Origin: Marinimicrobium sp038419845
Lineage (GTDB): Bacteria; Pseudomonadota; Gammaproteobacteria; Pseudomonadales; Cellvibrionaceae
Direction: 5' to 3'
Assembly (NCBI RefSeq): GCF_038419845.1
Contig: NZ_JBCAQT010000017.1
Span: forward strand, 1-64,000
Length of the DNA: 64,000 nt
A model generated the notes under the pieces. The model did not search any database. It saw only the letters and a list, made by a program, of their open reading frames with translations, and was not told where the DNA came from. Positions 14,648 through 23,117 of the stretch are shown here, piece by piece; the stretch's first letter is position 1, and every line of letters starts with the position of its first letter. A program made the position numbers and the translations under genes.

Positions 14648-17600
14648 ATGTCGCTGAAAAAGCCGACCATACACAACGTCAGTCGTCTCGCCGCCTGCTT
14701 GATCTTTCGGGCCGGAATCGGCAGTGTTTTGCTATGTTGGTCGCTGCTGCTTCCCTTCGCGCAGGCCGATGATTCACAGCGCCGCTTTTCGGTCTCCGCT
14801 CAGCCTCTGGATCAGGCGTTGCTGGAATTATCCAGTCAGGCGCGGATCAATATCCTGGGGCTGTCTCGTGCGCTGGAAGGGTTGGAGTCCGCCCCGGTAG
14901 AGGGGCGGATGAGCCTCGATCAGGCCCTCAGGCGAATGTTGGCGGACGTTCCGCTGTCCTACGATATTCTTGAATCCGGATCGGTGGTCATCCAGACGCC
15001 GCCACCCGAGCCTGCACCGATTGAGAGTGAAGCGCCGGCTGTTGTGGAGGAGTCTCCGACCTACGATATTCTGGTGACCGGTATTCGGCAAAGCCTGCGC
15101 ACCTCAGCCGCTTTCAAGCGATTGTCCCCGGTGATTGTCGATACCATAACGGCGGAAGACGCCGGTAAATTTCCGGACCCGAATGTCGCCGAGGCCCTTC
15201 AGCGTGTGACCGGCGTCCAGATCAGCCGGGATCGTGGAGGCGAGGGGCGCTGGGTTTCGGTACGGGGGTTGAGCAGTCAGTACAACATGACCACGCTCAA
15301 TGGGCGTACCCTCGCGACCGATAATGCGGGCCGGGATTTCAGCTTTGACGTCATGCCTTCCGAGACCATCGCCAGTGCCCGCGTGTACAAAAGCGCCATG
15401 GCGTCGTTGCCAGAGGGAAGCATCGGCGGACTGGTTGACCTGCAAACGGCTCGCCCGTTGGATGACCCCGGATTCCGGGGGCATGGGTCGGTCGGTGGTT
15501 TCTATGATGGCGCCACGCAGCGATGGACAGAGCAGTACTCCGGCCGGGTGCAGAACAGCTACCGGGATGACACTCTGGGATTTTCTATCGGAGGCTCTTT
15601 CTATCGGCGGGACTGGCAGGCGGATACCTATGACAGTTTCGTCTCCGGAACAGAGCCGGTGGATGCCAACGGTGATGGGATGCGCGATGAGGTGGTGGAC
15701 GGACGCGGTGTCTATCCGGGTATCATCTCCTTCCAGAAAAAATTCGGACAGCGAGAGCGGCTCGGGATTACGGGCGCACTGCAGTATCAGCCCGATGACG
15801 ATTTCGAGATGGCACTGGATGCCTTCTACTCCCGGTATAAAACGCCCGAGTCGGCTTATTCGTACAACGTCAACTTCTTCAGTAACGAGGGCGCCGACCG
15901 GTTTTCCGATGCCCGACTCGAGCCGTTTGAGGGCGCGGGACCGGATCGCTGGCTGATCACGGATTTCCAACTGGACAATATCCCTGTGGAGATCGGGAAC
16001 GATACCAAAGCTCGGGAGGCGACCACGGCCATGGTGGGGTGGAACACCCGATGGCGTGCGAACGACGACCTGACACTGACGCTCGACCTGGCATTTTCCG
16101 AGGCGGACCGGCCCATCAATGGTCGTGAGTATTTTACCGTGGCTGGCGTCAATGGGGGCCACTACCGGTTTGAAGCACAGAATCCCGTGCCTCGAGTGAA
16201 CTGCACCTTCGACAACGGCGATCCGTGCCTGGAGGTGAACAATGACTCGGTGGCCCTGCACTTTCTGGAGCCCAAGGGTGAAAACGTCAATGATCAGGCA
16301 CTTTCCTCGCGCCTGGACGGGCAATGGGTAGCCGACGAATTGGCCCACCTGGATGACCTGGAATTCGGCTTGATTCACAGTCGGCGGCGCAAGGAGAAGG
16401 TGGACTGGGGGCCCTCGAACCCCTGCGCCTTTTGCGGCTTTCAGGAGACGCTCGGGGAGGTGGGAGTAACGGCAAGGGTGCCCTTCCCGGGGCGGTACGA
16501 CTATGCGTCGGGTTTTGACCGCTGGCCAGCCCTGGACCCGTTGGCGTTGTTTGCAGCGGCGAGGGCCCACCGTGGCGATGAATTTTTTGAGCGCAACATA
16601 CAGGCGGAGCCCCGGCTGCGGGCCTCGTCGGTAATCAACGAAGAGGTCAGTGGCGCTTTTGTTCAGTTTAACCTGTCGGGTGCCCAGTGGTTTGCCAACG
16701 TCGGCGGCCGATGGGTGATCACGGACACCCTGTCGCGCGGACACAGCCAGCAGTTACTCGAACTGGGTGAAATTGCTGGCAGCACCAACTGGAATCCGGT
16801 GTTCAGCGACGTTGTCCCGGTAAGGGAGAGTCACCAATACCGGAACTTCCTTCCATCTCTCAATCTGACTTACGAGTTCACCGAATCCTTTCAGGGGCGC
16901 TTAGGGGTCTCCCGGAGCATGACCCGCCCGACCCTCTCGCAGCTTGGACCAGATGTGATGTGGGAAGTGAACAGTCCACCGCCCCGGGTCGAGCGTAATG
17001 GCAACCCGGGGCTGGAGCCTTTTATTGCCGACTCGGTGGACCTGTCACTGGAGTGGTACGGGCGGGGCGGCAGTTCGATTGCTGCTGCACTGTTCTACAA
17101 GGATATTGGTGGTCTGATTACCAGTGATGTCTTCGAAAGTGATCTATCCGTGCGGGTTGTGGGTGTCGATGGGTCGCAGGAGGAAGAGACGCTGACGTTT
17201 GATGTCGACGCACCGGTGAATGGGACTGATGCGAGGGTGCAGGGCGCCGAGCTTGCCTACCAGTATCTGTTTGACAATGGTTTTGGTGTGATTGCCAATA
17301 TGACCTGGGTCGACAGTGATGCGACCTTTACCAGCGAAGAAGCCCAAAGCCAGGCCGAGCTGAGCGGTGTGTCGGAGTTTACCTACAACCTGGTCGGGCT
17401 CTATGAGCGACAGGCTTTCAGTGGCCGTCTGGCCTGGAATTATCGGGGTGAGTTCATCGCCTGCAATACCTGTGGCCCGGGCGGTGTACCCACGACCACC
17501 ACGGCATTCGGCTCGCTGGATTTCAGCCTGGGCTATGATCTGAGTAATCGTCTTTCCGTGTATGCCGAAGGCCAGAATCTTCTCCGGGCAGACCACCATA

Positions 17601-17683
17601 CCTACAGCGTGGACCGCCGCGTCACCAACAGCTACGAGGCCTACAGTCGCCGCTTCGAGCTGGGTATTCGCTTCTCTTTCTGA
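14648..17683 (+). CDS. TonB-dependent receptor/transducer with N-terminal STN signalling domain
   Basis: The 1011-residue paralogue of the preceding receptor has a secretin/TonB N-terminal (STN) domain at about residues 43-120 (FSVSAQPLDQALLELSSQA... SYDILESGSVVIQT). A Pro/Glu linker follows, then the plug (DPNVAEALQRVTGVQISRD) and barrel, ending YSRRFELGIRFSF. STN domains contact FecR-type proteins, so this is the obvious ligand sensor for the FecI/FecR pair at 4.5-6.1 kb. No promoter copy is seen before it. A TATAGT -10-like element near 14587 suggests housekeeping expression, which would suit a sensor needed before induction. The Cys pairs match receptor 1. No strong ribosome site precedes the ATG, so the start is moderately certain. 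Confidence 0.87.
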   Translation: MSLKKPTIHNVSRLAACLIFRAGIGSVLLCWSLLLPFAQADDSQRRFSVSAQPLDQALLELSSQARINILGLSRALEGLESAPVEGRMSLDQALRRMLADVPLSYDILESGSVVIQTPPPEPAPIESEAPAVVEESPTYDILVTGIRQSLRTSAAFKRLSPVIVDTITAEDAGKFPDPNVAEALQRVTGVQISRDRGGEGRWVSVRGLSSQYNMTTLNGRTLATDNAGRDFSFDVMPSETIASARVYKSAMASLPEGSIGGLVDLQTARPLDDPGFRGHGSVGGFYDGATQRWTEQYSGRVQNSYRDDTLGFSIGGSFYRRDWQADTYDSFVSGTEPVDANGDGMRDEVVDGRGVYPGIISFQKKFGQRERLGITGALQYQPDDDFEMALDAFYSRYKTPESAYSYNVNFFSNEGADRFSDARLEPFEGAGPDRWLITDFQLDNIPVEIGNDTKAREATTAMVGWNTRWRANDDLTLTLDLAFSEADRPINGREYFTVAGVNGGHYRFEAQNPVPRVNCTFDNGDPCLEVNNDSVALHFLEPKGENVNDQALSSRLDGQWVADELAHLDDLEFGLIHSRRRKEKVDWGPSNPCAFCGFQETLGEVGVTARVPFPGRYDYASGFDRWPALDPLALFAAARAHRGDEFFERNIQAEPRLRASSVINEEVSGAFVQFNLSGAQWFANVGGRWVITDTLSRGHSQQLLELGEIAGSTNWNPVFSDVVPVRESHQYRNFLPSLNLTYEFTESFQGRLGVSRSMTRPTLSQLGPDVMWEVNSPPPRVERNGNPGLEPFIADSVDLSLEWYGRGGSSIAAALFYKDIGGLITSDVFESDLSVRVVGVDGSQEEETLTFDVDAPVNGTDARVQGAELAYQYLFDNGFGVIANMTWVDSDATFTSEEAQSQAELSGVSEFTYNLVGLYERQAFSGRLAWNYRGEFIACNTCGPGGVPTTTTAFGSLDFSLGYDLSNRLSVYAEGQNLLRADHHTYSVDRRVTNSYEAYSRRFELGIRFSF

Positions 17684-17723
17684 GGCCGTTTCTCCCCCGA
17701 CACCGAAAAGTTCCGTGATTTTG

Positions 17724-17753
17724 GGGGAGCGGAACACCGGTCCCTGCCCGTCC
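17724..17753 (+). promoter_or_regulatory. Putative ECF-sigma promoter copy 5, before the SusF-like gene
   Basis: GGGGAGCGG at 17724-17732 (one mismatch to copy 1), 16 bases, CGTCC at 17749-17753 (one mismatch). The -35 core GGAAC at 17731-17735 is the classical ECF form. The gene starts 91 bases downstream. Confidence 0.7.
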
Positions 17754-17843
17754 TATTGATACAGAAGAAACGAACCGACGGTCGCTTCCGTCCGCGGGTC
17801 GTTGTCGTCCTGTATTCCCATCTAATAATGAAAGAGAGCGACT

Positions 17844-18818
17844 ATGAATCTTTATCAATTCCTGAATGCAAGCACCTTTCGCACCTGGCTTCTCGCGTTG
17901 ACTCTGGCCGGGCTTCCACTGACCATGACCGCCTGCGGAGGCGATACCCAGACCGGCCCCGACTTGCCCCCCTTGCCCGAGCAGGAGCAGGAAGAGCAAG
18001 ACGGTGACCAGACATCCGATGACGAGACAGGCGGTGACCAGACAAACGACGAAGATACGGCGGATACTGACGTCGATCCTCTGTACATGGTCGGCAGCGC
18101 GACACCCGGCGGATGGTCGCTGGACAGTAAAGAAGCGCTACAACCGCTGAGCGATAATACCGCCGTCTACCATTGGCAGGGCGAGCTGGCTACTGGCGAG
18201 ATCAAGTTCGCCAACTACGAGGCGACAGACTTCTGTGGAGGCCCCTGGCTGCTGGCGAGCAGTGAGGCCGAACCGGTCAACCTGGATGGCAGTGGCAATG
18301 CCTACACCTGGACGGAAGACTGCCCCGATGAGACTGGAGCGTCCGATTGGAAGTGGACAGTGGATACCGCCGGTGTTTACGAGGTTCGGGTCAATACCGA
18401 CGAAGAGCGTGTCTACTTCTCGCTCGAGGAAACGGATAATACGACCGAAGAGCCGGCGGACAGCGGCATACACCTGTTTCTGGTGGGCGGTGCCACACCC
18501 GGTGGCTGGAGCCTGGACGATGCAACCATGATGGATCGCGCAACGGATGACACCCAGCAGTACACGGTGACCCTTGAGCTCATCAGCGGAAACTTCAAAA
18601 TTGCCATGGCGGAATCGGCTTCAGAGTTGTCATTTGATGCGGGCAACGATTGGATTCACCCCAATACTGATGGCCAACCATTGGCGGAAACGGCCTACTC
18701 CATCGTGACCGCAGGGGAAGGCGAAGATTACCAGTGGCAGGTATCGGAAGATCAGGCGGGTACTTACGATATCGCAGTCGACCTGGAAGCGGAAACCATC
18801 CTGATTGACAAGCAGTAG
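17844..18818 (+). CDS. SusE/SusF-like surface glucan-binding lipoprotein
   Basis: The 324-residue protein has a lipobox (TMTAC, Cys31). A long acidic, low-complexity spacer (about residues 33-78, rich in Asp/Glu/Gln/Thr) would lift the domains off the membrane. Two tandem repeats begin LYMVGSATPGGWSLD (about 79) and LFLVGGATPGGWSLD (about 211), the signature of SusE/SusF starch-binding domains known from Bacteroidetes. No catalytic motif is visible. It would hold alpha-glucan at the cell surface for the GH49 enzyme and the receptors. It is the last gene of the locus and has its own ECF promoter copy. The start is inferred from AAAGAGAG upstream of the ATG. Confidence 0.78.
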   Translation: MNLYQFLNASTFRTWLLALTLAGLPLTMTACGGDTQTGPDLPPLPEQEQEEQDGDQTSDDETGGDQTNDEDTADTDVDPLYMVGSATPGGWSLDSKEALQPLSDNTAVYHWQGELATGEIKFANYEATDFCGGPWLLASSEAEPVNLDGSGNAYTWTEDCPDETGASDWKWTVDTAGVYEVRVNTDEERVYFSLEETDNTTEEPADSGIHLFLVGGATPGGWSLDDATMMDRATDDTQQYTVTLELISGNFKIAMAESASELSFDAGNDWIHPNTDGQPLAETAYSIVTAGEGEDYQWQVSEDQAGTYDIAVDLEAETILIDKQ

Positions 18819-18886
18819 ACGAGCCAGTCCTCTGCACGTCTTAGGGCCGGTCTTTCAAGGTATTGTTGGGACGTGATATTCCCTGT

Positions 18887-18918
18887 GGCAGGTGGCGCTT
18901 TCGCTTACCTGCCCTACA
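18887..18918 (-). repeat. REP-like inverted repeat, copy 2
   Basis: Read on the minus strand it begins TGTAGGGCAGGTAAGCG and ends CCACCTGCC, the same layout as the repeat at 81-111 (GTAGGG, inverted arms, AAGCG in the loop). Confidence 0.5.
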
Positions 18919-18959
18919 GAATCGCACAGTGGGCTCTACGAAGTACGGAGGACCGATCT

Positions 18960-19050
18960 GGGGTAGGGTCTTCCCGGACCGTCACCGACAGGATGTCGGT
19001 GGAGAGGCCCCAAGGACGGGTTTACGCCGTGTCCGGGCAGACCCTACCCC
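18960..19050. repeat. 91-base nested inverted-repeat element
   Basis: Outer arms of 20 bases (18960-18979 and 19031-19050) pair with one mismatch. Inside is a perfect 8-base stem (CACCGACA-gga-TGTCGGTG, about 18982-19000) and an unpaired AAGGACGGGTTTACG stretch. This looks like a non-coding dispersed element. Confidence 0.55.
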
Positions 19051-19155
19051 TGAGCGGGCCGGTCGTGACCTCACCACCAAAACTAATAGATATTTTAGGG
19101 TATACCCTGGCCGGAGGACTACATTCGAAGTCCCTCCCGCCGTATTACGCTTTCG

Positions 19156-20193
19156 CTAAAGCTCCCGACGCAACACATCCACAATCGCCGCAATATGATC
19201 CTCCCGATCATTCAGTGCGGGAATATAGTGATAGGTCTCCCCGCCGGCTTCCATGAAGTAATCCCGGTTTTCCATTTCGAGCTCCTCCAGCGTCTCCAGG
19301 CAATCGACGCTGAATGCCGGGGACAGAATCGCGATGTGTTTTACCCCTTCTTTGGGCAACTGCTCCAGGGTCTCATCGGTATAGGGCTTGAGCCACTCCT
19401 CCCGGCCGAAGCGGGACTGGAAAGTGGTCATGCAGCGCTCTTTCTCCAGACCAAGCTTCTCCTGGACCAGACGCGTGGTCTTGCAGCACAGGCAGTGGTA
19501 GGGATCGCCATTGTCCAGATAGCGCTTGGGCATGCCGTGGTAGGAAAACAGGATCCTGTCTGGCAACCCGTGCTCGTTGATATGGTCCTGCACGCTCTGG
19601 GCCAGGGCGCTCAGGTACAGGGGGTTGTCCACATAGCCGCTGATGAAACTGATGGACGGAACCCAGCGCCAGGTCTTCAGTTCATCCGACACCGCATCGA
19701 AGGTCGAGGCCGTGGTGGGCGCTGCGTACTGGGGGTAGAGCGGCAGCACCACAATGCGCCGGATACCCAGCTCCTGAAATTCCCGCATTGCCTTGGGAAT
19801 GGACGGGTTGCCGTAGCGCATCGCCAGCTTGACCACCACCTGCTCGCCCAGAGCCTGTTGCACTGCCTCGCTCTGGCGCTGGCTGATGGCCAGTAGAGGA
19901 GAGCCTTCCTCGGTCCAGATTTTGGCATAGGCGGCCGCGGATTTTTTCGGGCGCACGCGCAGAATCACCCCGTGCAGAATGGTTTTCCACAACAGCCGGG
20001 GGACCTCGATGACCCGCGGATCCGAGAGAAACTCGGCCAGATAGCGCCGTAAGGCCGGAGCCTCCGGCGCATCCGGAGTGCCCAGGTTGGTCAGCAGTAC
20101 CCCGGTCTTTTGTTGCAGGGCCCGGGTCTCGGGGTCGGGGTGGTGAAAGCGCTCTTCCACCCGATCGGTGATGGCGCGGTAGCGGTTGCTCAT
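19156..20193 (-). CDS. hemH: Ferrochelatase
   Basis: Ferrochelatase inserts Fe2+ into protoporphyrin IX in the last step of haem synthesis. The 345-residue protein carries the N-terminal GVLLTNLGTPDAPEA motif, the active-site His in ILFSYHGMPKRYL and the Glu-containing SPAFSVDCLETLEELE. A CLCC cysteine cluster follows the active-site His. The start at 20193 is chosen because AGGAGG lies 5 bases upstream; a longer frame to 20220 lacks such a site. It is a single gene convergent with the glucan locus. Confidence 0.95.
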   Translation of the reverse strand: MSNRYRAITDRVEERFHHPDPETRALQQKTGVLLTNLGTPDAPEAPALRRYLAEFLSDPRVIEVPRLLWKTILHGVILRVRPKKSAAAYAKIWTEEGSPLLAISQRQSEAVQQALGEQVVVKLAMRYGNPSIPKAMREFQELGIRRIVVLPLYPQYAAPTTASTFDAVSDELKTWRWVPSISFISGYVDNPLYLSALAQSVQDHINEHGLPDRILFSYHGMPKRYLDNGDPYHCLCCKTTRLVQEKLGLEKERCMTTFQSRFGREEWLKPYTDETLEQLPKEGVKHIAILSPAFSVDCLETLEELEMENRDYFMEAGGETYHYIPALNDREDHIAAIVDVLRREL

Positions 20194-20297
20194 GATTCCT
20201 CCTAAAGTTGGGCCCAACATAACGGCTGGCGTGGGATAAATCCAGTATTCCCGGTGTGTGTGCTTTACAGTCGCAGCGGGGTGCCCAATACGCGCAC

Positions 20298-20336
20298 AAA
20301 AAAAGGCGGCGTTCGTTGGGAGCGCCGCCTTTTTTT
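20298..20336 (-). terminator. Bidirectional-type terminator after the aldose dehydrogenase gene
   Basis: A GC-rich stem (GGCGGCG with CGCCGCC) is flanked by seven A residues and seven T residues, so it works on the minus strand for the gene ending at 20356. It lies 100 bases upstream of hemH. Confidence 0.85.
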
Positions 20337-20355
20337 CGTTTACCAGCGTTGTCGG

Positions 20356-21537
20356 CTAGTCGTCGGCCGGCTCGACCTTCAGGATGGCACCGTTGCTGTC
20401 ATCGGTCAGCAGATAGAGGTAGCCATCGGGGCCCTGTACCACATCGCGCAGGCGCTTGCCGATGGATTCGGAGAACATGCGTTCCTCGTGGGTGACCTCG
20501 GTGCCGTCCAGCTCCAGGCGCGCGAGCAGCTGAAACTTGAGCGCCGTGACCAGCAGGTCACCTTTCCACTCGGGGAACTTGTCACCGGTGTAGAACGTCA
20601 TGCCGGCATTGGCAATGGACGGGTCCCAGTAGTGCAGGGGCTGCTCCATCCCCTCCTTCTCGGTGCCCTCACCAATCTTGCCACCGCCATACTGCTCACC
20701 GTAGGTGATCACCGGCCAGCCGTAGTTCTTGCCCGCTTCGGTCAGGTTGATTTCATCGCCGCCCTGGGGGCCGTGTTCCCCGGTCCAGAGTTCACGGGTT
20801 TCCGGGTGCAGATCGGCGCCCTGGATGTTCCGGTGACCGTAGGACCAGATTTCCGGCTGCGCGTCCTTGTCATCCAGAAAGGGGTTGTCGTCCGGTACGC
20901 TGCCGTCCGGGTTGATACGCGCTACGGTACCGATATGGCTGTTGAGTTTCTGCGGGTAGGCATCGTCAAAGTCCTGCTGACGGTCGCCCATGGTCACGAA
21001 CAGGGTGCCATCATCGCGAAAGACCAGGCGTGAACCGAAGTGTCCGTTGCTTCTTACTTTGGGCTCCTGACTGAAGATCACCTCGACTTGGGTCAACTCA
21101 TCAATGGCGTCCGCGCGCAGCTTGCCCCGCGCCACCGCCGTGCTGGTGCCGCCCTTGCCGGGTTCGGAGAAGCTGAAATAGACCCAGCGGTTGGTGACAA
21201 AGTCGGGGTCCAGAGCCACGTCGAGCAGGCCGCCCTGACCGCGACTTTCGATCTCCGGCAGCCCGTCCAGCGCCGGCCCTTTGGTGCCATCGGCGGTGAC
21301 AATGCGCATATCGCCCGAGCGTTCGGTGACCAGCATGTCACCGCCGGGCATAAAGGCCAGACCCCAGGGGTTCTTCAGGCCATCGGTCACGGTGGTGACC
21401 CGGACTTTCACTTTCTCGGTTTCGACTTCAACCGCCTGGTCATCGGCGTTAAGACCACACGCCATCAGACTCAGGGTGGCCAGAGCCAGGACGGGGGAGA
21501 GCTTTTTCTGCCGCAATTTACGCAACAATAGAGCCAT
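20356..21537 (-). CDS. PQQ-dependent soluble aldose sugar dehydrogenase (YliI/Asd type)
   Basis: The 393-residue six-bladed beta-propeller oxidises aldoses to aldonolactones with pyrroloquinoline quinone in the periplasm. Signal peptide with lipobox SLMAC (about Cys27). Family motifs are NPWGLAFMPGGDMLVTERSG, GLLDVALDPDF, NGHFGSRLVFRDDGTLFVTMGDR-type and WSYGHRNIQG followed by WTGEHGPQGGDEIN. The start at 21537 has AAAGGAGG 6 bases upstream; the longer frame to 21603 is rejected. No PQQ biosynthesis genes are in the window. It could use sugars released by the neighbouring glycosidases, but this is only context. Confidence 0.85.
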   Translation of the reverse strand: MALLLRKLRQKKLSPVLALATLSLMACGLNADDQAVEVETEKVKVRVTTVTDGLKNPWGLAFMPGGDMLVTERSGDMRIVTADGTKGPALDGLPEIESRGQGGLLDVALDPDFVTNRWVYFSFSEPGKGGTSTAVARGKLRADAIDELTQVEVIFSQEPKVRSNGHFGSRLVFRDDGTLFVTMGDRQQDFDDAYPQKLNSHIGTVARINPDGSVPDDNPFLDDKDAQPEIWSYGHRNIQGADLHPETRELWTGEHGPQGGDEINLTEAGKNYGWPVITYGEQYGGGKIGEGTEKEGMEQPLHYWDPSIANAGMTFYTGDKFPEWKGDLLVTALKFQLLARLELDGTEVTHEERMFSESIGKRLRDVVQGPDGYLYLLTDDSNGAILKVEPADD

Positions 21538-21719
21538 GTCAGGCCTCCTTTGGGAGATAAACAAGATTCCGTCCGCCCGCCTCATGGGCCGGTAGCGTGT
21601 CAACGACCACGTCGGACGAAACGGATTCGCGGTGTTCTGGCGACAAGATTAACACAGGCTGTGTGAAGAAAAGTTAAGCGGGAGCTTCCGGCTCCCGCTC
21701 TATGGGTGGGGCTCGGAGG

Positions 21720-22862
21720 TTAGCGTTTCAAGTCCGCCACGGCGAAGTAGGCGGGTTTGGGCTCCATGTTCCGGTCGAACAGCAGCGGATAGTTGGTGCG
21801 ACCGCCCACCGGGAAGTTGTTTTTCCAGGACTCCCCATCGTGTGTGCCCCAGAGAGTGATCCGGTCGATTTTGTCCCGATGCTTGAGGAACAACTCGAAC
21901 ATTTCCACATAGCGGTCGGTCAGGCGCTGCTGCATGTCGGCGGGCAGGCCGTCGGGGTAGGGATTCAGTTCGTCGGAGTACTCAAAGCTGTCGGAAATCT
22001 CGGCGCCGGTGTGCTCCCAGGCCACCGGCAGGACATCCACTTCCAGCTCGGTGCAGTGAATGCGCATGCCCTCGGCGGCGTAGGCTTCGATGCTCTTTTC
22101 AAATTCTTTCAGATCCGGATAGTCCAGGCCTACGTGGCTCTGCATACCCACGCCGTGGATCGGGATACCGCGCTTTTTGTAGTCCCGAAGGACCTCGACC
22201 AGGAAGTCGCGTTTGCCCGGGTTGTGCATGTTGTAGTCGTTGTAAATCAGGTGAGCGTCCGGGGCGGCGTCGTGTGCCAGTTGGAAGGCCTTTTCCACAT
22301 AGTCCGCCGAGCCCGTGAAGTTGTACCAGTCGCTCTTGCGCCAGCCCTTGTCCTCGTCGATGGCTTCATTGACCACATCCCAGATTTTGACCTGATCCCT
22401 GTAGCGGTCGACGACGGTACGGATATGGGTTTCCATGCGCCGCATCAGCTCCTCGCGGTCGATCGGGGAGGCGTCGTCGTGGAAAAAGAAGTCACTGGGC
22501 ACCTGCGAGTGCCAGACCAGGGCGTGGCCGACAATGTCCATATCGTTCTCTACGCCAAACGCCACAAAGCGATCGGCCAGTTCCCACTCCCACTGGCCCT
22601 GGGAGGGCTGAACCAGGGCTGACTTCATGCAGTTTTCGGCGGTGATGCTGTTGAATTCGCGTGCGATCAGGGTTTTCAACCGTTGGTTGTCGTTCGCCAG
22701 GGTGTCATTGCTGATGGCCGTCCCGACCAGAAAATCGTCTTTATACAGGTCTTTCAGGCCGGTTTTGTCGGCCGCCTTGTGAATGGCGCAGGCTTTGAGG
22801 TTGGCAAAGGCGGCCAGAGCGGCGCTGCCCATGAGGAACTTGCGGCGGGAGAGGTTGTTCAT
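21720..22862 (-). CDS. GH10 endo-beta-1,4-xylanase with Tat-type signal
   Basis: GH10 enzymes hydrolyse internal beta-1,4 bonds of xylan in a TIM barrel. The 380-residue protein has the acid/base Glu166 in WDVVNEAID and the nucleophile Glu272 in HCTELEVDV. Other typical motifs are NSITAENCMK, VGHALVWHSQVP and LWGTHDGESW. The N-terminus SRRKFLMG is a twin-arginine signal, and NLKAC at about 22-26 could be a lipobox, so the mature enzyme may be a Tat-exported lipoprotein. No carbohydrate-binding module is attached. The ATG at 22862 is preferred to a TTG six bases upstream. Confidence 0.92.
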   Translation of the reverse strand: MNNLSRRKFLMGSAALAAFANLKACAIHKAADKTGLKDLYKDDFLVGTAISNDTLANDNQRLKTLIAREFNSITAENCMKSALVQPSQGQWEWELADRFVAFGVENDMDIVGHALVWHSQVPSDFFFHDDASPIDREELMRRMETHIRTVVDRYRDQVKIWDVVNEAIDEDKGWRKSDWYNFTGSADYVEKAFQLAHDAAPDAHLIYNDYNMHNPGKRDFLVEVLRDYKKRGIPIHGVGMQSHVGLDYPDLKEFEKSIEAYAAEGMRIHCTELEVDVLPVAWEHTGAEISDSFEYSDELNPYPDGLPADMQQRLTDRYVEMFELFLKHRDKIDRITLWGTHDGESWKNNFPVGGRTNYPLLFDRNMEPKPAYFAVADLKR

Positions 22863-23117
22863 AATCAAGCGGCCTTTATCATGGATCGGGTAACGGTAAT
22901 CTTATATTCAGTGTGACTATTAAATCATGTATCCCGCTCCCGGGGAAGACTTCAGCGACCGCTACGGGGCCAGCAGGCTGGCTGGGCGTGGCAGGGTTCA
23001 CACTCTGTGCTGGCGCGGCGTCCCGCCGTTATTCTCTCAGGTGCGTTAGAGTCTCAACTCCACTACACTGCGTTATAACCATCAATCAACCGTACGCTTT
23101 TCTGCGCAAGGATCACT

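Larger units (their letters stand above)
18819..19155. other. 337-base intergenic region with nested repeats
   Basis: This gap between the SusF-like gene and the convergent hemH gene contains a REP-like repeat (18887-18918), a 91-base nested inverted repeat (18960-19050), the palindrome GGGTATACCC near 19099 and a hairpin around 19113-19137. No convincing coding frame was found. Confidence 0.6.

Noticed and set aside
15104..16744. 546-codon minus-strand frame inside TonB receptor 2
   Set aside because: Antisense shadow caused by GC-rich codon bias; no start signal or family resemblance.
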